From NCBI GenBank assembly GCA_946619625.1, contig CAMOMF010000214.1, positions 1-14,599 of the forward strand: a stretch of DNA of 14,599 nucleotides, given 5' to 3'. The DNA comes from an uncultured Bacteroidales bacterium. Lineage in GTDB: Bacteria > Bacteroidota > Bacteroidia > Bacteroidales > Paludibacteraceae. Made by a program: the position numbers and the translations under genes. Within the stretch, counting starts at the first letter, position 1, and the number at the start of each line of letters is the position of its first letter. This document shows, one piece after another, positions 1-5,394 of this stretch. The notes under the pieces are model-generated. The model saw only the letters and a program-made list of their open reading frames with translations, searched no databases and was not told the origin of the DNA.

Positions 1-117
1 CCTCTTTCACCACAAAAAAGACAAGTTATTAATGAAGTACTTCTCGGCGAACGCAAGTTAAATGATTTAATAGCAGAGAAAAAACTGAGTAAAATTTTTA
101 CAGGTATCAAACTCTAA
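1..117 (+). CDS. 3' end of an unidentified protein (partial)
   Basis: Frame 1 is open from the window edge to a TAA at 115-117 and encodes the last 38 residues of a protein. The tail is basic and helix-prone: it starts PLSPQKRQVINEVLLG and ends SKIFTGIKL. I do not recognise the family and no catalytic motif lies in the visible part. The stop is only 13 bp before the next start (131), so the two are probably co-transcribed. The start and most of the gene are outside the window. That it is coding is inferred from the open frame and plausible composition. Confidence 0.5.
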   Translation, partial: PLSPQKRQVINEVLLGERKLNDLIAEKKLSKIFTGIKL

Positions 118-130
118 ATTCTTTACTACC

Positions 131-421
131 ATGAAAAAAGAACTATTTGATCGTTTGTTGAATCGGATGAAGGATTTCCGACAGGAGTTGGATGATAGTG
201 AGCGTGAAAAAGATGAATATCTTGATTTTGTTGTAGAGCGCTTTGATGACAGTGAAGAACGCTTTTTATCAAATGATTACACTTTGGAGGACTTCTTTTA
301 TCAAATGCGAGAACAACAAGAGTATGAGGATGGAGGTTGGCGAGATATTATGCTTCCTGATGTAGATGAGAATGGCGAAGAGTATCCAGATGATTATGAC
401 CCATACGAAAACGAAGCATAA
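131..421 (+). CDS. Small, highly acidic hypothetical protein (96 aa)
   Basis: I do not recognise this protein. It has 17 Asp and 17 Glu in 96 residues (35% acidic) against 12 Lys/Arg, so its pI must be very low. The first 50 or so residues look helical and mixed in charge (starts MKKELFDRLLNRMKDF), while the C-terminal third is almost a pure acidic tail rich in Asp, Glu and Tyr (ends DDYDPYENEA). It has no signal peptide or membrane segment, so it should be cytoplasmic. It starts 13 bp after the preceding gene, suggesting an operon. The reading frame continues after its TAA for a further 22 acidic codons (422-490), so the protein may have been longer or the stop may be recent. Such composition is seen in DNA-mimic or chaperone-like small proteins, but nothing specific shows that here. 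Confidence 0.6.
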   Translation: MKKELFDRLLNRMKDFRQELDDSEREKDEYLDFVVERFDDSEERFLSNDYTLEDFFYQMREQQEYEDGGWRDIMLPDVDENGEEYPDDYDPYENEA

Positions 422-490
422 CACGCCCATTCTGAACTATTGGACGAATTGGAGGAGTTTCTCCAACAAGTTATTGATGAAGATGAATAA
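422..490 (+). other. In-frame acidic continuation behind a TAA stop
   Basis: Directly after the TAA at 419-421 the same frame stays open for 22 codons and ends at TAA TAA (488-493). It encodes HAHSELLDELEEFLQQ and then VIDEDE, an acidic amphipathic helix matching the composition of the upstream protein. It has no start codon of its own. The simplest reading is a nonsense mutation that shortened a protein of about 119 residues; readthrough is the less likely alternative. The rest of the 422-520 gap holds only the small palindrome gtgcttagcac before the next start. Confidence 0.4.
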
Positions 491-520
491 TAACGTGCTT
501 AGCACTTAGTTTCTTGAAAA

Positions 521-2548
521 ATGAAAAAAATAATCGTATTATTTGCATTAACGGCAAATATTAGTCTTTTTGCCCAGACCAGCGGCACTTGTGGTCCAAA
601 TCTCACGTGGACGCTACAAGATGGTGTTCTTACAATCTCTGGAACGGGTGAGATGACTAATTGGAGTTCTTCTAATCATGCTCCATGGTACTCTTCAAAT
701 ATCACATCGGTCATTATTCAATCAGGTGTAACAAGCGTTGGAAATCACGCCTTTTATCAATGTAGAGGATTGACCTCGGTCGCAATCCCAAACACCGTAA
801 AAAGTTTGAGACAATCGGCCTTCGCTGAGTGTGATCATTTAACCAACATTTCAATACCTAATAGTGTCACTAGTATTGGATTTAGTACGTTCAGTTATTG
901 TTTCGGATTGACGTCTATCATCATTCCTGATTTTGTTACAAGTATTGGTAATTATGCTTTCTATCATTGCAACAGTTTGACTTCCATTGTCATTCCTGAT
1001 AGCGTCACAAGCATTGGAGATGATACGTTCTCTAACTGTTGCAGTTTGACCTCTGTTTCCATCCCCAATAGCGTAACGAGCATTGGGAAAGATGCATTCT
1101 CTAATTGCAGTAGTTTGCCTTCCGTTACCATTCCCAATAATGTTACAAGTATTGGAGATGGTGCGTTCTCTAGTTGCAGTAGCCTGACATCTATTACTAT
1201 ACCCAATAATGTTACAAGTATTGCGAGGAGTACATTCTCCAATTGTAGTAGTCTGGCTTCGATTACCATTCCAGATAGTGTCATAACTATTGGGGATAAT
1301 GCTTTCTATAATTGCAGTGGTTTAACTTCCGTTTCCATCGGCAATAGTGTCAGAGTTATTGGAGATGGAGCATTCTCTAGTTGCAGTAGTTTATCTTTCG
1401 TTACCATTCCCAATAGCGTCAGAAGTATTGGAATTGGTGCTTTCCTGAATTGCAATAGTCTGCTTTCCGTTACCATACCCAATAGTGTTACTTATATGGG
1501 ACAGGTAGCCTTTGGAAATATACTCAATATCAATTATAGTGGAAGTGCCACCGGGGCGCCTTGGGGAGCGAGATATGTTAACAAATATGTTGAAGACATG
1601 CTTGTTTATGATGATTCCTCTAAAACGGTACTAATTGCATGCTCAAATATAAAAAAGGGTTCTATTGTTATATCAAATAGCGTAAATAATATATCGGATA
1701 GTGCCTTTACGGGATGTGCTGCATTGGATAGTATTATATGGAATGCTAGGATTTGTGCCGATTTTACTACATCGCCTTTCAGTGTAATGCAAGAAAACGT
1801 GACTTCTTTCATAATAGGCGATAGCGTTCTACATATTCCGGCAAACCTATGCAATGGTATGACTCGAATCAAAGAAATCACTATTCCGGCTAATATTGAA
1901 ACCATTGGAGAGAATGCTTTCCTTGGTTGCGATAGCTTGAACAAGGTCGACGTTTATAATCTCGCTGCTTGGTGCAATACCGACTTTACGAACACCTATT
2001 GTCCTCTGCGCTCGGCGGAGTTGTATGTCAACGGCGCAAAACCGACAAGAATTGATATCCCCGATGGTGCCACTCAAGTCGGAGCCTATACGTTCCTGAA
2101 CTGCACACAGGTGACAGAAGTAGTTCTTCCGTCTTCTGTTACGGAAATAGGACCAAACGCTTTCTTTGGAGGTAGTCGTTTGCAAACCATCACTCTTGAC
2201 GATGCGCTTGAAACGATTGGAGACAATGCTTTTGCAAGTTGCCCGTACTTATTGACAATCAATGCCAATATGGCGTTTCCGCCGTTGATTAACTATTCTG
2301 TTTTTGCTAATTGCGGAGCATTGTCCGGCATAGATTGCTACGTGCCACAAGGTTCTTTGGCGTTATACCGCAAAACTCCAGTTTGGGCTGAATTCAATCT
2401 CCACGAAAATGAAACAGATTTACAGTCAACGCAAGCAGAAAATAATACCACACAAATAAAAAAGATTCTAGAAGACGGCCAACTCTACATCCTCCTTCCC
2501 AATGGCACTCGCTACGATGCTACGGGCAAGAGGGTGTCTGAGAAATAA
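521..2548 (+). CDS. Secreted BspA-like leucine-rich-repeat protein (LRR_5 type)
   Basis: This is a 675-residue exported protein. Residues 1-19 form a signal peptide (MKKIIVLFALTANISLFAQ) without a lipobox Cys. Residues 20-60 have the entry module typical of the family (GTCGPNLTWTLQDGVLTISG). Residues 61-336 are twelve 23-residue repeats of the form LTSVTIPNSVTSIGxxAFxxCSS, the BspA/LRR_5 consensus. A less regular LRR region follows (about 370-620), then the family-typical YVPQGSLALYRKTPVW at about 610-640. The last 25 or so residues (KILEDGQLYILLPNG..YDATGKRV) resemble the C-terminal motif of other exported Bacteroidales proteins, including the amylase in this window. BspA-like proteins are surface or secreted adhesion proteins; any target here is unknown. 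The gene is visibly more AT-rich than the genes from cinA onward and ends in a strong terminator. Confidence 0.85.
   Translation: MKKIIVLFALTANISLFAQTSGTCGPNLTWTLQDGVLTISGTGEMTNWSSSNHAPWYSSNITSVIIQSGVTSVGNHAFYQCRGLTSVAIPNTVKSLRQSAFAECDHLTNISIPNSVTSIGFSTFSYCFGLTSIIIPDFVTSIGNYAFYHCNSLTSIVIPDSVTSIGDDTFSNCCSLTSVSIPNSVTSIGKDAFSNCSSLPSVTIPNNVTSIGDGAFSSCSSLTSITIPNNVTSIARSTFSNCSSLASITIPDSVITIGDNAFYNCSGLTSVSIGNSVRVIGDGAFSSCSSLSFVTIPNSVRSIGIGAFLNCNSLLSVTIPNSVTYMGQVAFGNILNINYSGSATGAPWGARYVNKYVEDMLVYDDSSKTVLIACSNIKKGSIVISNSVNNISDSAFTGCAALDSIIWNARICADFTTSPFSVMQENVTSFIIGDSVLHIPANLCNGMTRIKEITIPANIETIGENAFLGCDSLNKVDVYNLAAWCNTDFTNTYCPLRSAELYVNGAKPTRIDIPDGATQVGAYTFLNCTQVTEVVLPSSVTEIGPNAFFGGSRLQTITLDDALETIGDNAFASCPYLLTINANMAFPPLINYSVFANCGALSGIDCYVPQGSLALYRKTPVWAEFNLHENETDLQSTQAENNTTQIKKILEDGQLYILLPNGTRYDATGKRVSEK
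701..1528 (+). repeat. Twelve 69-bp coding tandem repeats (LRR_5)
   Basis: Twelve consecutive units of exactly 23 codons encode the leucine-rich repeats (residues 61-336). Units from about 1000 to 1480 are also close at the DNA level, with recurring blocks such as attcccaatagcgtcac and gcattctctaattgcag. This closeness points to recent duplication or gene conversion between units. The first unit and the last are more diverged. Confidence 0.85.
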
Positions 2549-2575
2549 ATCATAGCATTCGGACTCCATCTGCGT

Positions 2576-2613
2576 GAGGCGGAGCACTTTGACGGTGCTT
2601 CGCCTCTTTCTTT
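2576..2613 (+). terminator. Rho-independent terminator after the LRR gene
   Basis: A 12-bp stem, gaggcggagcac (2576-2587) pairing with gtgcttcgcctc (2595-2606) with one G-U pair, encloses the loop tttgacg and is followed by tttcttt. It lies 28 bp after the LRR gene stop. Confidence 0.85.
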
Positions 2614-2704
2614 GTGTCCTTTTGTGCGTGCACGAGCTCCACCAACGATGCAGTAGTTCATTGCTGGTAACCATCCATTAAAGTACAGGCAGTTAGGTAA
2701 AGTT

Positions 2705-2732
2705 AGGGCAGCAACGTTGATGTTGCAGCCCT
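2705..2732 (-). terminator. Hairpin at the 3' end of the TPR-like remnant
   Basis: The arms agggcagcaac (2705-2715) and gttgcagccct (2722-2732) pair with one A-A mismatch around a 6-nt loop. Read on the - strand, the hairpin overlaps the TAG stop of the remnant at 2731-2733 and runs into a modest T-containing tail (taactttacc). Its position suits a terminator of the - strand gene, though the U-tract is weak. Confidence 0.5.
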
Positions 2733-2910
2733 AATAGATTACATGGTCTTTGGTGCGGGAGTGGACGGCGCGGAGGAAAGCGAGCATCGCTTCGGGTTGG
2801 TCGCCGGCTTCGCGGAGGAGACGACCGTAGTAGTTGGCGTGGGCGTAGTCGGTGGGGAAGAGGAGACGGACAGGTTCGAGGGTGGTGACGGCAAAAGCAA
2901 GGGCGGGCTT
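2731..2910 (-). pseudogene. 3' remnant of a TPR-like gene
   Basis: From about 2910 down to the TAG at 2733-2731 the - strand encodes about 59 residues that read like the true C-terminus of a protein. They include PTDYAHANYYGRLLREAGDQ, then PEAMLAFLRAV and SRTKDHVIY. The ANYYGRLLREAGD..EAMLAFLRAV stretch fits a tetratricopeptide repeat pattern. GC content is high across this piece and drops sharply at about 2910 into an AT-rich spacer, where the frame continues only as low-complexity sequence. No start of its own or N-terminal part is present. I read it as the end of a larger gene whose 5' part was deleted, retaining its stop and hairpin. A short standalone gene is less likely; the + strand frame over it is Gly/Glu-rich shadow. 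Confidence 0.5.
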
Positions 2911-3092
2911 ATTTTTGAAAAATGCAAGAAAAATGCCAAAAAAGTGAATTTTTTTTGTTTTTTGGTGATAGATTTCCCACATTTTTTGTATATATATAGA
3001 GAGGTATGTTATTTTCGCATTTTTATATTTTATCATTTAATGCGTGCGGGGCGTTCGAATGACAATATGTTTGCACTTTTTTTGCAAAAATA
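2911..3092. other. AT-rich spacer upstream of the cinA promoter
   Basis: There is no convincing gene here. The stretch is rich in A and T runs (for example ttttttttgttttttgg and tatatatatagag) and holds a second box fitting TAnnTTTG, TATGTTTG at 3066-3073, without a clear upstream partner. I see no stable hairpin. Confidence 0.5.
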
Positions 3093-3124
3093 TTTGGTCA
3101 ATTCACAAAAAAGCAGTAACTTTG
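3093..3124 (+). promoter_or_regulatory. Bacteroidota-type promoter of cinA
   Basis: TTTG at 3093-3096 and TAACTTTG at 3117-3124 are separated by 20 bp, matching the -33/-7 boxes of the primary sigma factor in Bacteroides. Transcription should start near 3130, leaving an A-rich leader of about 30 nt. The 3' half is nearly the same as in the lyase promoter at 13002-13033. Confidence 0.8.
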
Positions 3125-3159
3125 CAGTCGGATTTTGAGGTCAAAACAAACTTAACAAT

Positions 3160-4428
3160 ATGAAGCAAGTAGAGATAATAACTATCGGAGACGAACTGCT
3201 GATAGGGCAGGTAGTGGACACTAACAGCGCCTATATGGCGGCTGAGCTGAATAAATGGGGGTACGAAGTGCTGTGTGTCACTTCGGTGCACGACAACGCC
3301 CAGCAGATACAGGAGGCGCTTGCCGTTGCCGAAAAGCGTGCCGATGTGGTGCTGCTCACCGGCGGGTTGGGTCCCACCAAGGATGATATTACCAAGCACA
3401 CCCTTTGCCGGTATTTCGGCACTACACTCACCTACCGCCAGGATATTCGCGAACATCTGGAGAGACTATACGCCAACCGACACGATGTGCTCAACCGCCT
3501 CACTGACACGCAGTGCCTTTTCCCTGCGAATGCGATGCTCATCGCCAACCAAGTAGGCTCGGCGCAAGTGATGTGTTGGCAACGTGCGGCGTGCACGGTG
3601 ATTTCTATGCCGGGTGTGCCCTACGAGATGATGTGGTGCATGGAGCATGGGGTAGGCGAACTGCTCAGGTCGCTCAGCGCCGATGCGGGACAGATCATCC
3701 ACCGCACGGTGCAGGTGTATGGTATCCCGGAGTCAAGTCTGGCGTTGCTGATAGGCGGATGGGAGGACGCCCTGCCTGCACAGATGCGCCTTGCCTACCT
3801 GCCTAAAGACGGCATCATCCGTTTGCGCTTGAGCGGATATGGTGTGACAGCCGGACAGATGGATGCACAGATACAGCAACTGCTGGCTATCCTCGATGCG
3901 CAGACCACAGACCGTCTGCCCTCACCGGCGGACAAAGGGCTTGCTTTTGCCACAGAGGACCTGCCGGTGGAGGTGCTGTTGGGACGTGTCCTCAAGCAGC
4001 GCGGGCAGACGATTGCCTCTGCCGAGAGTTGCACCGGAGGCAAGATTGCCGAACGCCTGAACAGGCATGCCGGCAGTTCGGCGTTCTACTACGGCTCGGT
4101 AGTGGCTTACGACAACAGCGTCAAGGAGCACGTGCTGCATGTCCCTGCCGAGGATCTGGCACAGTACGGAGCCGTCAGCGAGCCGGTGGTCCGCCAGATG
4201 GCAGAGGGTGTCCGAACCTTGCTGCATACCGACTACGCCGTTGCCACTTCAGGCATTGCCGGTCCGGATGGCGGCACGGCAGACAAGCCCGTAGGCACGG
4301 TGTGGATAGCCCTCGCGACCCCCGAGGGAACGTATGCCCATTGTTTCCATTTGGGCAAACTGCGCGACCAGATAACCGACCGCGCCGCCACAGTGGCACT
4401 GGTATGGATGTGGAAAATGTTAAGTTAG
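3160..4428 (+). CDS. cinA: CinA family protein with C-terminal nicotinamide-nucleotide amidase domain
   Basis: This 422-residue protein has the usual full length and both CinA domains. Residues 1-170 are the MoaB/MogA-like COG1058 domain, with ITIGDELLIGQVVDTNS at the start and GGLGPTKDD at 68-76. Residues about 265-422 are the PncC amidase domain, with SAESCTGGKIAERL from 287, GSVVAYDNSVK at 312-322 and TSGIAGPDGGTADKPVGTVW from 363. The amidase converts nicotinamide mononucleotide to nicotinate mononucleotide in pyridine nucleotide recycling; the N-terminal domain is linked in the family to ADP-ribose pyrophosphatase activity. The name comes from competence-linked homologues and does not imply competence here. 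The ATG at 3160 follows an A-rich leader and a good promoter. The 3' end overlaps the convergent regulator by 9 bp with no terminator between them. All motifs look intact. Confidence 0.95.
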   Translation: MKQVEIITIGDELLIGQVVDTNSAYMAAELNKWGYEVLCVTSVHDNAQQIQEALAVAEKRADVVLLTGGLGPTKDDITKHTLCRYFGTTLTYRQDIREHLERLYANRHDVLNRLTDTQCLFPANAMLIANQVGSAQVMCWQRAACTVISMPGVPYEMMWCMEHGVGELLRSLSADAGQIIHRTVQVYGIPESSLALLIGGWEDALPAQMRLAYLPKDGIIRLRLSGYGVTAGQMDAQIQQLLAILDAQTTDRLPSPADKGLAFATEDLPVEVLLGRVLKQRGQTIASAESCTGGKIAERLNRHAGSSAFYYGSVVAYDNSVKEHVLHVPAEDLAQYGAVSEPVVRQMAEGVRTLLHTDYAVATSGIAGPDGGTADKPVGTVWIALATPEGTYAHCFHLGKLRDQITDRAATVALVWMWKMLS

Positions 4429-5109
4429 CAGCTTGTAGCCGCGGGTGCGCATGGACATGATACGCAGGGACGAGCCGGGTTCAATCATGTGCCGCAGCCG
4501 GTTGATATATACCGCCAGCGAGCGCGAATTGAAATAACTGTCCGCCAACCATACTTCTTTCAGAATACGACTTCTTTCCAACAGTTGGTTCTCGTTGCGA
4601 CACAGCAACAATAGTACGCCGTTCTCTTTAGTGGATAGGTGGAACGTCTGTCCGCCTACGGTCAGTTGTTGAGTGACGCTGTCGAAATGTACGTCCGGGT
4701 AGTCGTATACGGTGGGCAGCCGCTTCTCGAACTCGTTCCACCGTTTCAGCATGGCTTGCATTTTGCAGATAAGCAGGTCGGGCACCAACGGCTGCACGAT
4801 GCAGTCGTCAGCACCCGCCTCGTAAAGGGCGACCTGTTCTTCTTTATTGAAGACCGACTGTACGACGAACATGGGCGTGTCACTAATCCGCCGCAAGTCT
4901 GTCGTCAGTTGCAATAGTTCTTCATGACTCTCCAGCCCCAAGACGTAGAAATCGTAATGGCTCTTGCCTGCGAGGTTGAACGTCTCGGAGACAGTGGAGC
5001 ACAACTCCACCGCCATCCCCCGAAGACGCAGGTACTCGCTCAAAACGATACCTACGTTCGGGTCGCTGAAAGCCATCAGAACAGAAAAGTCATTTTCGCA
5101 TTTAGTCAT
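4420..5109 (-). CDS. OmpR/RprY-type response regulator with degenerate receiver
   Basis: This 229-residue protein is a two-domain regulator. Residues 8-124 form a receiver-like fold and residues 135-229 an OmpR-type winged helix (LSTKENGVLLLLCRNENQLL from 158, then NSRSLAVYINRLRHMI and TRGYKLL). From memory it most resembles RprY of Bacteroides. The receiver has lost its chemistry. The phospho-acceptor Asp is Gly58 (YVLGLES), one acidic-pocket Asp is Ser15 (FSDPN), the switch Thr is Gln84 (VVQSV), and the conserved Lys is Gln106 (IVQPL). It should therefore bind DNA without phosphorylation, perhaps as a constitutive or ligand-gated factor. No histidine kinase is adjacent. It lies 50 bp after the small peptide gene, last in the - strand train, and its 3' end overlaps cinA. 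Three short repeats lie at and before its start. Confidence 0.9.
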   Translation of the reverse strand: MTKCENDFSVLMAFSDPNVGIVLSEYLRLRGMAVELCSTVSETFNLAGKSHYDFYVLGLESHEELLQLTTDLRRISDTPMFVVQSVFNKEEQVALYEAGADDCIVQPLVPDLLICKMQAMLKRWNEFEKRLPTVYDYPDVHFDSVTQQLTVGGQTFHLSTKENGVLLLLCRNENQLLERSRILKEVWLADSYFNSRSLAVYINRLRHMIEPGSSLRIMSMRTRGYKLLT

Positions 5110-5155
5110 TTACCATTTAGTCATTTATTTGGCAATTTGGCTATTCAGTCATTTA
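5100..5155 (-). repeat. Three copies of a 13-bp start-codon repeat with mini-ORFs
   Basis: On the - strand the motif TAAATGACTRAAT occurs at 5155-5143, 5127-5115 and 5112-5100. Each copy holds an ATG. The first gives ATG ACT GAA TAG. The second gives ATG ACT AAA TGG TAA. The third is the regulator start itself, immediately after that TAA. The last two are in the same frame, 15 nt apart. This may be a duplicated translation-initiation region or an upstream-ORF device. Confidence 0.7.
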
Positions 5156-5159
5156 TTTA

Positions 5160-5321
5160 TTACTTCCAGATGTTTCGGCGTCCAGGGGCGCCCACGTCGT
5201 TGGGGTCACCGGTAGGCGTGCCTATTGTTCCGTGGACGGTTGCAGCACCGCTGGCGCAAATAACGGAGTCGTCAACATGCATGGTTTGCATGACCGGAGT
5301 GATATATATTTTCGTGTTCAT
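5160..5321 (-). CDS. 53-residue peptide of a YITPxM...CASG type, function unknown
   Basis: The ATG at 5321-5319 opens a 53-codon frame ending in TAA at 5162-5160. The peptide begins MNTKIYITPVMQTMHVDDSV, continues ICASGAATVHGTIGTPTGD, then PNDVGAPGRRNIWK. It has the look of small Bacteroidales proteins I recall only as hypotheticals, with a K-x-Y-I-x-P start, a hydrophobic position before a C-A-S-G-like motif, a Gly/Pro/Asp-rich middle and a Trp near the end. It has no classical signal peptide or lipobox. The start follows an A-rich leader. It sits between the amylase stop (5395) and the regulator start (5109) on the same strand, so co-transcription is likely. A role as a signal, modified-peptide precursor or small envelope protein is speculation. 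Being coding is supported by its composition and fit in the gap. Confidence 0.65.
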   Translation of the reverse strand: MNTKIYITPVMQTMHVDDSVICASGAATVHGTIGTPTGDPNDVGAPGRRNIWK

Positions 5322-5359
5322 ATTCTTTAGGTTGGATTAAAAATTGGTAATTCTTTTTT

Positions 5360-5379
5360 CGCAGGCACGGACGCCTGCG
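5360..5379 (-). other. Perfect 7-bp hairpin between amylase and peptide genes
   Basis: cgcaggc (5360-5366) and gcctgcg (5373-5379) are exact inverted copies with a 6-nt loop, 16 bp past the amylase stop. On the - strand the stem is followed by AAAAAAG, not a U-run, so it is not a standard terminator for the amylase. It may stabilise the mRNA end or be a dispersed palindrome. Confidence 0.5.
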
Positions 5380-5394
5380 TACCCATATGGTTGG

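Noticed and set aside
701..1528. CRISPR-like or non-coding tandem repeat
   Set aside because: The period is exactly 69 bp, fully in frame, without unique spacers, and encodes BspA-type leucine-rich repeats.
1606..1944. A 112-codon - strand frame inside the LRR gene
   Set aside because: It is shadow of the LRR coding frame, which continues with family-typical residues through this stretch.
2743..3138. A + strand frame rich in Gly, Val and Glu
   Set aside because: It is opposite the TPR-like remnant and its second half is AT-rich spacer and the cinA promoter.
5351..5380. Terminator for a + strand transcript or for the amylase
   Set aside because: The T-run is on the 5' side for the + strand, and for the - strand the stem is followed by A residues.
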